A stretch of DNA of 64,000 nt, taken from contig CANMSI010000001.1 in assembly GCA_947500575.1 (NCBI GenBank), positions 558,001-622,000 on the forward strand, written 5' to 3'. Source of the DNA: an uncultured Flavobacteriaceae bacterium. GTDB lineage: Bacteria > Bacteroidota > Bacteroidia > Flavobacteriales > Flavobacteriaceae. The position numbers were made by a program, and so were the translations under genes. Below are positions 39,067-48,257 of this stretch, in pieces. Each line of letters opens with the position of its first letter. The stretch's first letter is position 1. The notes under the pieces were generated by a model. The model saw only the letters and a list, made by a program, of their open reading frames with translations. It was not told where the DNA came from and did no database searches.

Positions 39067-40866
39067 TTAATGTATTTTGTTGCGTTTACGATCTACTTCT
39101 GTCAAATAGATTTTTCGCAATCTTAAATGCTTAGGAGTCACCTCTACATACTCATCTTTCTGGATATATTCCAACGCCTCTTCTAATGAAAATTTAATCG
39201 CCGGAACAATCTTGGCTTTATCATCTGCACCTGAAGAACGTACGTTAGACAGTTTCTTTGTTTTGGTAATATTAATAGTCATATCATCTCCTCTAGAGTT
39301 TTCACCAATTACCTGCCCTTCATAAATATCTTCCCCTGGATCTACAAAGAACTTCCCTCTGTCTTGAAGTTTATCTATAGAATAAGGAATTGCTTTTCCT
39401 TTTTCCATAGAAACCAAAGAACCATTTTGACGTTGTGGAATATCTCCTCGCATCGGTTGGTACTCTAAAAAGCGATGTGCCATTATAGCTTCCCCGGCTG
39501 TTGCGGTTAACAATTGGTTTCTTAAGCCAATAATACCTCTAGACGGAATTAAGAATTCGCAAACCATGCGATCTCCTTTGGCTTCCATACTGGTCATCTC
39601 TCCCTTTCGAATAGATACCATCTCTACCGCCTTACCAGATACTTCTTCTGGTAAATCAATAGTTAGTTGCTCTACTGGTTCACATTTAACACCATCGATC
39701 TCCTTGATAATTACTTGTGGCTGTCCTATTTGAAGTTCATAGCCTTCTCTTCTCATGGTTTCTATTAAAACAGAAAGGTGTAATACCCCACGTCCAAAAA
39801 CCAAAAATTTGTCCGCACTATCCGTTTCATTGACTCTTAATGCCAAGTTCTTTTCGAGTTCTCTCTCCAAACGCTCTTTAATATGTCTAGAAGTAACAAA
39901 CTTACCATCTTGTCCAAAGAAAGGACTATCGTTAATGGTAAAAAGCATACTCATCGTAGGCTCATCTATAGCGATTGTTTTTAGGCCTTCCGGATTTTCG
40001 ATATCCGCAATGGTATCTCCAATCTCAAATCCTTCCAAACCAACAATAGCGCAAATATCCCCTGTACTTACTTCATTTACTTTTAAACGACCAAGGCCTT
40101 CAAAAGTAAATAGCTCTTTTATTTTAGATTTTACAATGCTACCATCTCTCTTTACCAAAGAAACTTGTTGCCCTTCTGCAAGGGAACCACGTTGTAATCT
40201 TCCAATAGCAATTCTTCCTGTAAAAGAAGAATAATCTAAAGAGGTAATAAGCATTTGAGTATTTCCTTCTGTAGTTTCAAAGGTTGGGATATGTTCTATC
40301 ACCATATCAAGCAGCGGCTCAATAGAATCTGTCTCGTTTTGCCAATCATCACTCATCCAATTGTTTTTGGCAGAACCATATACTGTGGGAAAATCTAATT
40401 GCCATTCTTCTGCACCTAATTCAAACATCAAATCAAATACTTTTTCATGTACTTCTTCCGGGGTACAATTTTCTTTATCAACCTTATTTATTACTACACA
40501 AGGTTTTAATCCTAAGTCGATCGCTTTTTGTAATACAAATCGTGTCTGTGGCATAGGGCCTTCAAAAGCATCTACCAACAAAAGGACTCCGTCTGCCATA
40601 TTCAAAACACGTTCTACTTCCCCACCAAAATCGGCGTGACCAGGCGTATCAATAATATTGATTTTGGTGTCTTTATATACTACGGAAACATTTTTAGAAG
40701 TAATGGTAATTCCTCTTTCTCTTTCTAAATCATTGTTATCCAAGATTAAATCTCCTGTATTTTGATTCTCTCGAAACAACTGGCAGTGGTACATGATTTT
40801 ATCTACCAAGGTTGTTTTTCCGTGGTCTACGTGGGCAATGATGGCAATATTCTTTGTTGTTGACAT
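39067..40866 (-). CDS. typA: Translational GTPase TypA/BipA
   Basis: Ribosome-associated GTPase of the EF-G family involved in stress adaptation and ribosome assembly. The 599-residue chain has G1 AHVDHGKTTLVDKI, switch I with RERGITITSKN, G3 DTPGHADFGGEV, G4 VINKVDKE, then the beta-barrel and EF-G domain III/V and a C-terminal domain with RKIYLTEVDRKRNKIH. It is the standard length. A consensus promoter lies at 40906-40934. Confidence 0.97.
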   Translation of the reverse strand: MSTTKNIAIIAHVDHGKTTLVDKIMYHCQLFRENQNTGDLILDNNDLERERGITITSKNVSVVYKDTKINIIDTPGHADFGGEVERVLNMADGVLLLVDAFEGPMPQTRFVLQKAIDLGLKPCVVINKVDKENCTPEEVHEKVFDLMFELGAEEWQLDFPTVYGSAKNNWMSDDWQNETDSIEPLLDMVIEHIPTFETTEGNTQMLITSLDYSSFTGRIAIGRLQRGSLAEGQQVSLVKRDGSIVKSKIKELFTFEGLGRLKVNEVSTGDICAIVGLEGFEIGDTIADIENPEGLKTIAIDEPTMSMLFTINDSPFFGQDGKFVTSRHIKERLERELEKNLALRVNETDSADKFLVFGRGVLHLSVLIETMRREGYELQIGQPQVIIKEIDGVKCEPVEQLTIDLPEEVSGKAVEMVSIRKGEMTSMEAKGDRMVCEFLIPSRGIIGLRNQLLTATAGEAIMAHRFLEYQPMRGDIPQRQNGSLVSMEKGKAIPYSIDKLQDRGKFFVDPGEDIYEGQVIGENSRGDDMTINITKTKKLSNVRSSGADDKAKIVPAIKFSLEEALEYIQKDEYVEVTPKHLRLRKIYLTEVDRKRNKIH

Positions 40867-40905
40867 ACTTATAGTTTAAATAGTACAATCGCTATTTTAA
40901 GCGTG

Positions 40906-40934
40906 CAAAGATACTGCTATTTTTAACGCCACAA
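40906..40934 (-). promoter_or_regulatory. Promoter of typA
   Basis: On the minus strand, TTG (complement of 40932-40934), 18 nt and TATCTTTG (complement of 40906-40913) match the flavobacterial consensus exactly, about 40 nt before the start codon. Confidence 0.7.
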
Positions 40935-40980
40935 GATATTCTTATGTTATTTTTATCTTATTGATTTTGAGCTAGTTCGC

Positions 40981-41547
40981 TTATCTCCCTACACACCATC
41001 TTTTTTCATTTACAATCCAACCAATACTTATATTGGCAACAGGAAGAATTTGCCCCTTAAAAGGGCCTACATAATACGCTGCACCTACATCTACCGAGAA
41101 GTTAAAACCAGAATTATAACTGCGTTGTAAACCCGTAACCAACCCCCCATATGCAATAACTCCGTTTACCTCTGCATTATCAATGGTCCTAGACCCAGGA
41201 GCAAAAATGGCAGTGGCAGGAGCTATGTAGTTGGCAGAATTTCCATAAATCTGTCGCCCGTTTCTGCCACGGCGCTCAAAATTGTAATAGTATCGGTATT
41301 GTATGGCAAGGGCCGGAAATAGATCAAAATTTTCCAAAGGTTCTGCTACTGCAGGATCAATGGCTATTTGTAGTCCTGCTTTGATATCTAAAGTGGTATT
41401 TACCCCCAAGCCTCTTTCATATTCGATCCCTGGGTTCATCAAATTAATTTTAAACTGCGTTATTTCGCAATTTTTACCAAACTGAGCATACATAAAAGTA
41501 CCGCTCAGAAGGCATATAGTTGCAAGGATTGTTCGTATTTGTATCAT
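40981..41547 (-). CDS. Exported beta-rich protein, probably outer membrane
   Basis: The 188-residue product has a signal peptide (MIQIRTILATICLLSGTFMYAQ). It contains strand pairs such as PGIEYERGLGVNTTLDIKAG and VIAYGGLVTGLQRSYN, the pattern of a small outer-membrane barrel. No family is recognised. It is a single gene upstream of typA on the same strand, about 110 bp away. Confidence 0.65.
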   Translation of the reverse strand: MIQIRTILATICLLSGTFMYAQFGKNCEITQFKINLMNPGIEYERGLGVNTTLDIKAGLQIAIDPAVAEPLENFDLFPALAIQYRYYYNFERRGRNGRQIYGNSANYIAPATAIFAPGSRTIDNAEVNGVIAYGGLVTGLQRSYNSGFNFSVDVGAAYYVGPFKGQILPVANISIGWIVNEKRWCVGR

Positions 41548-41781
41548 TGTTTACGAATTCTTATTACATAACAACGGCTTCCTTAAAAAAGTATATATTT
41601 CGGATAAACAACATCCCAAATCTATGTTAAAGCGCCAAAGCTTAGTCGAGCAGAATTGGGATGCTTAATTTTTTATCCATGTTTTCGATGAACGGTCGGT
41701 TTCTAGCTTTTAATTCCTACGTATCTAAAAATTAAAAGGAATCCCAATGTTTAGCCATCATCCATAAAATTGTCAAAAGAG

Positions 41782-41789
41782 TATCTTTG
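41782..41789 (+). promoter_or_regulatory. -7 box of kdsA
   Basis: TATCTTTG exactly matches the Bacteroidota -7 consensus TAnnTTTG and lies 13 nt before the start codon. No TTG element is seen at the expected distance upstream. Confidence 0.45.
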
Positions 41790-41802
41790 TAAAAAAATAA
41801 AC

Positions 41803-42621
41803 ATGCGTTTAGATCTTATTCCTCAGCTTAAACATGCCAGCAGTGATCAATTCTTCTTACTCTCGGGCCCTTGTGCCATTGAAGGAGAGGATATGGCCTT
41901 ACGCATTGCGGAAAAAATAGTGGGTATTACAGATGCCCTTCAGATTCCATACATTTTTAAAGGAAGTTTTAAAAAAGCGAATAGAAGTAGAGTCGATTCT
42001 TTTACAGGAATAGGTGACGAAAAAGCACTGAAAATATTGCGCAAAGTATCGGAGACTTTTGGAGTACCTACCGTTACAGACATACATGAAGTCTCAGACG
42101 CAGAAAAAGCGGCTGCATATGTAGATGTGCTTCAAATTCCTGCCTTCCTAGTACGGCAAACCGATTTAGTAGTAGCTGCCGCCCAAACGGGAAAAGTGGT
42201 AAATCTAAAAAAAGGCCAATTTATGAGTCCTGAAAGTATGCAACATGCTGTTAGGAAAGTTACTGATTCTAAAAATGAACAGGTAATGGTCACAGACCGT
42301 GGTACCATGTTTGGATATCAAGACATGGTAGTAGATTTTAGAGGAATTCCAACAATGAAAGCCTTTGCCCCAGTAGTACTAGATGTAACACATTCCTTAC
42401 AACAGCCCAATCAAAGCTCTGGAGTTACGGGTGGCAGACCAGAACTTATTGAAACCATTGCTAGAGCAGGAATTGCTACAGGGGTAGACGGACTTTTTAT
42501 GGAGACACATTTTGATCCTGCCAATGCGAAAAGTGATGGCGCTAATATGTTACACTTAGATCATTTAGAAAAATTGCTTTCCAATTTAGTAGCTATTAGA
42601 AAAACCGTTAATAGCCTATAA
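41803..42621 (+). CDS. kdsA: 3-deoxy-8-phosphooctulonate synthase (KDO-8-P synthase)
   Basis: Condenses arabinose-5-phosphate with phosphoenolpyruvate to KDO-8-phosphate for lipopolysaccharide core. The start at 41803 is an ATG that gives MRLDLIPQLKHA; a TTG 11 codons upstream precedes the -7 box and is rejected. Motifs: FLLSGPCAIEGEDM, IFKGSFKKANRSRVDSF, TDIHEVSDAE, LVVAAAQTGKVVNLKKGQF, VTDRGTMFGYQDM and FAPVVLDVTHSLQQP. Length (272 aa) is standard. It is followed 20 bp later by a DUF3857 gene. Confidence 0.95.
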   Translation: MRLDLIPQLKHASSDQFFLLSGPCAIEGEDMALRIAEKIVGITDALQIPYIFKGSFKKANRSRVDSFTGIGDEKALKILRKVSETFGVPTVTDIHEVSDAEKAAAYVDVLQIPAFLVRQTDLVVAAAQTGKVVNLKKGQFMSPESMQHAVRKVTDSKNEQVMVTDRGTMFGYQDMVVDFRGIPTMKAFAPVVLDVTHSLQQPNQSSGVTGGRPELIETIARAGIATGVDGLFMETHFDPANAKSDGANMLHLDHLEKLLSNLVAIRKTVNSL

Positions 42622-42641
42622 ATTCTACAACCAACTGCTGT

Positions 42642-44603
42642 ATGAAACCATTCTTACTATGCTTCCTTATGACGCTTTGTTTTGTCTTAAATGTACAAGG
42701 ACAACGGGTACATCCTTTTGGACAAATAACCCTAGAAGAAGAGCGACTTGTTCAATATGCAAAGGATACGACGGCAAGCGCTGTTGTCTTATATGAAAGA
42801 GGAAACAACTATTTTGAAGTAGGTACCAGAAGCATTCGATTAATAAAAGAATATCATGTAAAAATTAAAATCCTGAAAAAACAGGGTTTTAAGGAAGCAG
42901 AAATTACCATTCCCTTCTATAGAAGTAAAGATGCTTCCGAACGAATTGAAAAATTAAAGGCAGTTACTCATAACGGTTCGGTCCAATCTGGGGTGCCGCA
43001 AGATCAAATATTCACTAGTACTGTTGGAACCAATTATAGTCTTAGTCGTTTTGCTTTTCCAAATGTAAAAATAGGGTCTATTCTTGAATATAGTTATACC
43101 ATTAGCTCCCCCTATTTTTATAATTTCAATGGCTGGTCTTTTCAGTCTCATCTGCCCAAATTATATAGTGAATTCAATGCTAAAATACCTGGGAATTATC
43201 AGTACAATAGATCACTTTCTGGGTATTTAAAACTAGATATAGACGATGCAACTTTGGCAAAAGATTGCTTTTATGTACAAGGCTATGGTACCGCGGATTG
43301 TGAGGTATTGAAATATGCGATGAAAGATGTTCCTGCTTTTAAAGAAGCGGAAGATTTTATGCTGGCAAAAGAGAATTACATTTCCAGAATTGACTTCGAA
43401 TTATCCAAATGGTTCCGACTAGATGGCACTACCAAAACGTATACAAAAACTTGGGAGTATGTAGATGCTGAGTTTAGAAAAGACCAAGATATTGGTAGGC
43501 AACTTACCAAAAAGAATTTTTTTGAAAAAAGCGTTCCAAGCAGTTTATTAACAGAAGGAGATGCTCTTACCAAGGCTAAAAATATTTATGATTTTATTAA
43601 AAATCACTATACCTGGAACGGAAATTATGGCATTTATAGAGATACGAATGTAAAAGAAGCTTTTGCTAAAAAAAGTGGTAGCATTGGAGAAATTAATATC
43701 TCTTTGATTAATTTATTGAATGCCGCAGATATCCCTACCAACCTTATGGTACTCTCTACAAGAGATAATGGATTACCTAAGAAGTCGCACCCAGTAATGT
43801 CCGATTTCAACTACATCATTGCCAAAACAACCATTGACGGACAAGAATATCTTTTAGATGCTACAGATAAGCTACTCCCATTTGGTATGCTTCCTTATAA
43901 GTGTTTAAATTATTATGGGCGTGTCATGGATTTTAAAAAAGAAAGTTACTGGCAAACGATCTCTGCGGAGACAAAAAATAAAAAAGTAGTGAGGGCCATG
44001 GTATCTTTTAATCCGGAAGAGGAAAAGTTAGAAGGCCTTTTTGATGTAATCCATATGGGCTATGATGCCGTTATGAAAAAGCGAGAGCTTGCAAACAGCA
44101 GTGAGGATGCCTATATAGAAAAGGTTGAAAAATCGGCTACAGGTGAGTTTTACATTACTTCGTACGAATTACTAGAAAAGCGTACCAACGAGAGGAACGT
44201 AGCAGAACGTTTTAAGTTTGAAATAGAAGGGGGTACAGAAGATGTCATTTATTTTGATCCTTTTCTTCTTAAGTTCTTTTCAAAAAATCCATTTGTTTTG
44301 GAAGAACGCAACTACCCTATTGACTTTGGTTTTCTGAGGAACTACGAGTACATTATTAATATTACTATTCCAGAAGGCTATTCTGTATCTCAAATACCAG
44401 AAAAACAAGCTATTGCACTCCCAGATGGGAAAGGGGCATTAAAGTTTAACTGCGGACTGAAAGGCAACACAATTTCTATATTTTTTAGTCTTGCTTTAAA
44501 GGAACCCTATTATGTGCCTGGATATTATGATCCATTGAAAGAACTGTTTAATACGGCAACGAATATCCAGACGAAATCACTGGTAGTATTAAAAAAAGAG
44601 TAG
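42642..44603 (+). CDS. DUF3857 protein with transglutaminase-like domain
   Basis: The 653-residue exported product (MKPFLLCFLMTLCFVLNVQGQ) has a DUF3857 N-terminal domain (RSIRLIKEYHVKIKILK, FAFPNVKIGSILEYSYTIS) and a transglutaminase-like core near residues 300-420 (AKNIYDFIKNHYTWNGNYG, NISLINLLNAADIPTNLMVL, YIIAKTTIDGQEYLLDATD). The Cys of the usual G-x-C motif is replaced (SIGEIN) and the usual His position is Tyr (FNYIIA), so a transferase reaction is unlikely. The family is common in Flavobacteriia and its role is unknown. Confidence 0.82.
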   Translation: MKPFLLCFLMTLCFVLNVQGQRVHPFGQITLEEERLVQYAKDTTASAVVLYERGNNYFEVGTRSIRLIKEYHVKIKILKKQGFKEAEITIPFYRSKDASERIEKLKAVTHNGSVQSGVPQDQIFTSTVGTNYSLSRFAFPNVKIGSILEYSYTISSPYFYNFNGWSFQSHLPKLYSEFNAKIPGNYQYNRSLSGYLKLDIDDATLAKDCFYVQGYGTADCEVLKYAMKDVPAFKEAEDFMLAKENYISRIDFELSKWFRLDGTTKTYTKTWEYVDAEFRKDQDIGRQLTKKNFFEKSVPSSLLTEGDALTKAKNIYDFIKNHYTWNGNYGIYRDTNVKEAFAKKSGSIGEINISLINLLNAADIPTNLMVLSTRDNGLPKKSHPVMSDFNYIIAKTTIDGQEYLLDATDKLLPFGMLPYKCLNYYGRVMDFKKESYWQTISAETKNKKVVRAMVSFNPEEEKLEGLFDVIHMGYDAVMKKRELANSSEDAYIEKVEKSATGEFYITSYELLEKRTNERNVAERFKFEIEGGTEDVIYFDPFLLKFFSKNPFVLEERNYPIDFGFLRNYEYIINITIPEGYSVSQIPEKQAIALPDGKGALKFNCGLKGNTISIFFSLALKEPYYVPGYYDPLKELFNTATNIQTKSLVVLKKE

Positions 44604-44610
44604 TTGTATT

Positions 44611-44970
44611 CTACTTCCAGAACTTTCTGTTCTTTACGGCATACGCATCTTGAAGCACCTCTGTAAGAATAACATCATCAATATCTTCCAAGCTTTTATA
44701 ACGAAGGGAACGCATTACTTTACGACCAGTAGTAACCATATGCTCTAAATGAACGCTTAAATGTGCTGCATTCCAAAAACCCAAATCCACGTATCCTTTG
44801 GTACAATTAAGATAGCAACAAGGTCTACCATCGATATAATAGAAAGGTATTCTATACTTAAATTTGAGTTCCGCATCTGGTAGGGTATGCGTAATAGCTA
44901 GCTGCAGATGAAGCAGTATACTTCTATAGGGTTCTGATTGATTCAGGATATATTCTTCTGCAGGATTCAT
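44611..44970 (-). CDS. DUF1801 domain protein
   Basis: The 119-residue cytoplasmic protein matches DUF1801 (YdhG/YdeI-like): LNQSEPYRSILLHLQLAI, LKFKYRIPFYYIDGRPCCYL and TKGYVDLGFWNAAHLSV with the KYRIPFYY and GFW motifs. The function of the family is unknown. It ends 8 bp from the convergent DUF3857 gene and stands alone. Confidence 0.78.
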   Translation of the reverse strand: MNPAEEYILNQSEPYRSILLHLQLAITHTLPDAELKFKYRIPFYYIDGRPCCYLNCTKGYVDLGFWNAAHLSVHLEHMVTTGRKVMRSLRYKSLEDIDDVILTEVLQDAYAVKNRKFWK

Positions 44971-45056
44971 TCCTTAAAAATAGGAAGATCTCTACTCTTT
45001 TCTATAGAAATTCTCCTTTTATCGATTTTTTCTTGTGTAGTCTTCCGTATTTTGTT

Positions 45057-45075
45057 TACTTTGTATTTCAAAGTA
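45057..45075. promoter_or_regulatory. 19-bp palindromic operator TACTTTG-N5-CAAAGTA (site 1)
   Basis: TACTTTG at 45057-45063 and CAAAGTA at 45069-45075 are perfect complements separated by TATTT. The site lies 7 bp before the ATG of a membrane protein gene. An equivalent site precedes the COQ4 gene at 46058-46076. The nearby winged-helix regulator is the obvious candidate binder. Confidence 0.65.
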
Positions 45076-45082
45076 CTTTATT

Positions 45083-45706
45083 ATGGAATCAAAAAAGTAT
45101 CTAGAAGATATTTCGGAAATTAAAAATATGATGAGTCGTTCCTCACGGTTCATTTCTTTAAGCGGTTTATCTGGTATTCTCGCAGGTGTTTATGCCCTTA
45201 TTGGAGCATTTATGGCCTACCAAGTGCTAGGGGATCTACGAACAGGTCAAAATTTTATAGAGCGTTATACAGGAGCTATGAGCGTCTTAGAACAACTATT
45301 ACTCATTGCGGCCAGTGTGATAATCCTTGCGGCGGGTACTGGCATTATCCTTACCCATCGAAAATCTAAAAAAAGTGGAGAAAAAATATGGGATGTTTCT
45401 AGCAAGAGGCTTGTTCTTAACTTTCTAATTCCGTTGGTGGCAGGTGGACTCTTCTGTTTAGCTATGATACAACAATCTCATTTTGGATTGGTAGCTCCAG
45501 CTACGCTCATTTTTTATGGATTAGCATGTGTAAACGCAAGCAAATATACCTTAGGTGCTGTACGCTATCTTGGAATTACCAATATTATTTTAGGCCTAAT
45601 TAGCACACAATTTATTGGATATGGGTTGTATTTTTGGGCAGTAGGTTTTGGAGTACTTCATATTTTTTACGGAGCTTTGATGTACTTTAAACACGATAGA
45701 ACTTAA
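45083..45706 (+). CDS. Integral membrane protein linked to a winged-helix regulator
   Basis: The 207-residue protein has five to six membrane helices (SGILAGVYALIGAFMAYQ, LLLIAASVIILAAGTGIIL, LNFLIPLVAGGLFCLAMI, LVAPATLIFYGLACVNAS, ITNIILGLISTQFIGYGLYF). The start includes MESKKYLEDISEIKNMMSR, a short soluble helix. No family is assigned. An operator-like palindrome sits 7 bp before its ATG, and the regulator gene follows 42 bp downstream, a pattern seen in autoregulated membrane protein-regulator pairs. Confidence 0.72.
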   Translation: MESKKYLEDISEIKNMMSRSSRFISLSGLSGILAGVYALIGAFMAYQVLGDLRTGQNFIERYTGAMSVLEQLLLIAASVIILAAGTGIILTHRKSKKSGEKIWDVSSKRLVLNFLIPLVAGGLFCLAMIQQSHFGLVAPATLIFYGLACVNASKYTLGAVRYLGITNIILGLISTQFIGYGLYFWAVGFGVLHIFYGALMYFKHDRT

Positions 45707-45748
45707 AAGTAGCCCCAAAGAAACCCTAATAGAGAAGCCACAAGCGGT

Positions 45749-46042
45749 ATGAGTATTATAAACAACATTAATAAAGCCTTTGATCATAGGATTCGACTAG
45801 GAATTATGTCGGTCTTAATGGTCAATGACTATGCCGATTTTAATATGCTCAAAGAACTGTTAGGAGCCACCGATGGTAACTTAGCCAGCCATACCAAAGC
45901 GTTAGAGAAAGAGGCCTATATCAGTGTAGAAAAACAATTTATTGGCAGAAAACCTAATACAAGATATGCCGCCACTAAACTTGGAAAAGCAGCTTTTAAA
46001 AAACACATTGACGCTTTGGAAAAACTGATAGGCAAGAACTAA
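45749..46042 (+). CDS. Winged-helix DNA-binding regulator
   Basis: The 97-residue cytoplasmic protein is a single winged-helix domain (HTH_34-like): FDHRIRLGIMSVLMVNDYA, MLKELLGATDGNLASHTKAL (recognition helix), EKQFIGRKPNTRYAATKLGK (wing) and AFKKHIDALEKLI. Such proteins act as dimers on palindromic operators, fitting the TACTTTG-N5-CAAAGTA sites at 45057 and 46058. No effector-binding domain is present. Confidence 0.85.
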   Translation: MSIINNINKAFDHRIRLGIMSVLMVNDYADFNMLKELLGATDGNLASHTKALEKEAYISVEKQFIGRKPNTRYAATKLGKAAFKKHIDALEKLIGKN

Positions 46043-46057
46043 AAAAATTTATCTTTT

Positions 46058-46076
46058 TACTTTGAAATACAAAGTA
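46058..46076. promoter_or_regulatory. 19-bp palindromic operator TACTTTG-N5-CAAAGTA (site 2)
   Basis: TACTTTG at 46058-46064 and CAAAGTA at 46070-46076 flank AAATA. The site is 9 bp before the ATG of the COQ4-family gene, the same arrangement as site 1. Confidence 0.65.
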
Positions 46077-46085
46077 CTTTTAATT

Positions 46086-46541
46086 ATGAGAAATATACTT
46101 TTAGAATCTTTATACGAATGGAGCAAGAAACCCTACCAGAAGTGGGTAAAGAAAAGTGATCCTTGGAATATTCCAATAAACGAGCTTTTACAATACCCCA
46201 AAACCAGTCTTGGTTTTCATTTGGGATGCTTTTTATTAAAACATCATTTTGAACTACAGCCTAAATTGGAAGACCATGATGTTTTTCATGTACTCACAGG
46301 CACGGGCATTAGTGTACCAGAGGAGATAAGCATGCAGTACTACTTATTGGGCAATGGCAAGCGCAGTCTCTATTTATTTACCGTTTTGGGCTTAGGCACC
46401 CTTTTATACCCAGATTATCTCAAGACTTTTATGAAAGCATATTTAAGAGGAAAAAACGCTTTACAATTTTTCCATCTCAATTTTAAAAAAATGCTTTTGC
46501 AACCCTTAGAACAACTACAAAACACCTTTTTAATTCAATAA
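46086..46541 (+). CDS. COQ4 family protein
   Basis: The start at 46086 is an ATG; a TTG eight codons upstream would lie inside the palindromic operator and is rejected. The 151-residue product contains the COQ4 signature, H64-D-x-x-H68 with 11 residues to E80 (HDVFHVLTGTGISVPEE). In mitochondria COQ4 helps coenzyme Q synthesis, removing the C1 carboxyl group. Flavobacteria generally make menaquinone, so the bacterial role is unknown. It is part of a rightward run of membrane protein genes and is probably controlled by the regulator at 45749. Confidence 0.82.
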   Translation: MRNILLESLYEWSKKPYQKWVKKSDPWNIPINELLQYPKTSLGFHLGCFLLKHHFELQPKLEDHDVFHVLTGTGISVPEEISMQYYLLGNGKRSLYLFTVLGLGTLLYPDYLKTFMKAYLRGKNALQFFHLNFKKMLLQPLEQLQNTFLIQ

Positions 46542-46551
46542 ACAATTCATC

Positions 46552-47943
46552 ATGAGAATTCATTTAAAATCAATCTTAGCAGCATTTATTTTTAGTACAC
46601 TCTTTTACAGCAAGAGTTTAGGTCTTAACCTAATACTTATAGCGCTCGTTATCTGCGGATTTCTTTTTGCTATCAGAAAAAAAAGACCAATTTCTTGGCC
46701 CTATCTAGTAGCTTATTTGTTTACAGGTGCTTCGGTTTTTATGGCTCCATCTTTACTATCTATAATTGCACATTTTACAGCCTTAGTCATTTTAGTAGGC
46801 AAATCCATTGCCTCGCAAAGTTCAATTTACATCTCAGGTTTTTTAGGGGCATTAAATTTGGTAACTGCATCTGTTGCCAACATTGCGGAGAATGTCGGAT
46901 TTCCCAAAGGAGAAAATAAAAACTACTCTGCAAGAATGGGCATTTACTTAAAAGGAATTGCCATTGCTTCTATACTCACAGTGGTATTTGTTTTTTTATA
47001 TCGAAAGGCCAATCCAATTTTTGAAGAACTTATTGGTAAAATTGATTTTAGCTTTGTAAGCGTCCCATGGATGCTATTTACCATACTTGGCTATGTGCTC
47101 TTTTTACATTTACTGCATCCTTTTTATCCTAAAGAATTAATTGAAAACGATTTAAACCAAGGCAATGATCTACCAGCTCCAAAAAAGCCTTTTACTGCAT
47201 TGATTGTAAAAAAACTTTCTAATATACATTCCATAGGCAGTATTGTATTTTTAGCCCTTAATGGCGTACTTATATTCTTTTTAGTAACGGATGTTCTATA
47301 TCTAATGGACTCACAAATAACCTATGACGCCCAGTATTCACAATCGGTGCATCAGGGAGTATACGCCTTAATGTTTTCAATAGTATGCGCCATTTTTATT
47401 ATTCTATATTTTTTCAGAGGTGATCTAAATTTTTATACTAAAAACAGCCCACTAAAGAAACTTACATATACATGGATTCTGTTAAATTTTTTATTGGTAA
47501 TTTTTACGCTTTACAAAAACTACATCTACGTAGAGGCATTAGGGTTTACTTATAAAAGAATTGGGGTCTTTGTATACCTATTCCTAACTACCATTGGTTT
47601 ACTTACCACTTATTGGAAAGTCTATAAAATTAAGAACTTTCATTTCTTATTGCGAAGCAATTTGGTTGCCTTTTTTGTCTTTTTAGTATGTGCTTCTCCT
47701 GTGCCTTGGGATCAGATTATAACTCGTTACAACCTGGAATATATCAAAAGTCCTGATATTTCCTATTTATTGGATTTAAGCACTTACAATAGTAAACAGT
47801 TATATCATTATTCCATGGTAAATTCAAAGCATTTAGACCTGGAAACAAAGAATGTTATTAGCAGTAGGTATCAAGAGTTCTTAAATAAGCAGCAAGCCAA
47901 GACATGGCAAGAATACACCTTATATCACTACCTTAAACAATAA
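46552..47943 (+). CDS. DUF4153/DUF4173-like polytopic membrane protein
   Basis: The 463-residue protein has roughly 10-12 membrane helices. Segments such as NLILIALVICGFLFAI, IYLKGIAIASILTVVFVFLY, GVYALMFSIVCAIFIILYFF and the block NYIYVEALGFTYKRIGVFVY (the Y-V-E-A-x-G-x-T-x-x-R motif) place it in the DUF4153/DUF4173 group, whose function is unknown. It starts 10 bp after the COQ4 gene and is followed 4 bp later by another membrane protein gene, so they are likely one operon. Confidence 0.72.
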   Translation: MRIHLKSILAAFIFSTLFYSKSLGLNLILIALVICGFLFAIRKKRPISWPYLVAYLFTGASVFMAPSLLSIIAHFTALVILVGKSIASQSSIYISGFLGALNLVTASVANIAENVGFPKGENKNYSARMGIYLKGIAIASILTVVFVFLYRKANPIFEELIGKIDFSFVSVPWMLFTILGYVLFLHLLHPFYPKELIENDLNQGNDLPAPKKPFTALIVKKLSNIHSIGSIVFLALNGVLIFFLVTDVLYLMDSQITYDAQYSQSVHQGVYALMFSIVCAIFIILYFFRGDLNFYTKNSPLKKLTYTWILLNFLLVIFTLYKNYIYVEALGFTYKRIGVFVYLFLTTIGLLTTYWKVYKIKNFHFLLRSNLVAFFVFLVCASPVPWDQIITRYNLEYIKSPDISYLLDLSTYNSKQLYHYSMVNSKHLDLETKNVISSRYQEFLNKQQAKTWQEYTLYHYLKQ

Positions 47944-47947
47944 CCAT

Positions 47948-48247
47948 ATGTCTGCATATTTCACATATCCTATTACGCGGTTTTCGTTTCGTTTTACAGG
48001 CATTATTTTTTTATCCCACAGCTTCTTATTCCTGTTTTTATTAGCCACAGAATCCGCACTTCTTGGTGTTATTCAAATCGTACACTTTGGTATATTCTTA
48101 GGGCTTTCTCTTTTACTAAGTATTATTACCATAGCCATCGGATGTGGTCATTTCAGAGATTATGCTCAGTTTGCTTCGGCAATCCTCCTTCAAGTGCTAA
48201 ACAGCTTAGCTGCATTTTTATATTTAAAAATCTCCTTTATATTTTAA
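47948..48247 (+). CDS. Small three-helix membrane protein, unknown
   Basis: The 99-residue product is almost all hydrophobic, with about three helices (FTGIIFLSHSFLFLFLLA, IQIVHFGIFLGLSLLLSIIT, FASAILLQVLNSLAAFLYL). It is not recognised. It lies 4 bp after the DUF4153-like gene and 10 bp before the DUF1361 gene, so it belongs to the same operon. Confidence 0.65.
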   Translation: MSAYFTYPITRFSFRFTGIIFLSHSFLFLFLLATESALLGVIQIVHFGIFLGLSLLLSIITIAIGCGHFRDYAQFASAILLQVLNSLAAFLYLKISFIF

Positions 48248-48257
48248 CTTTTACACC

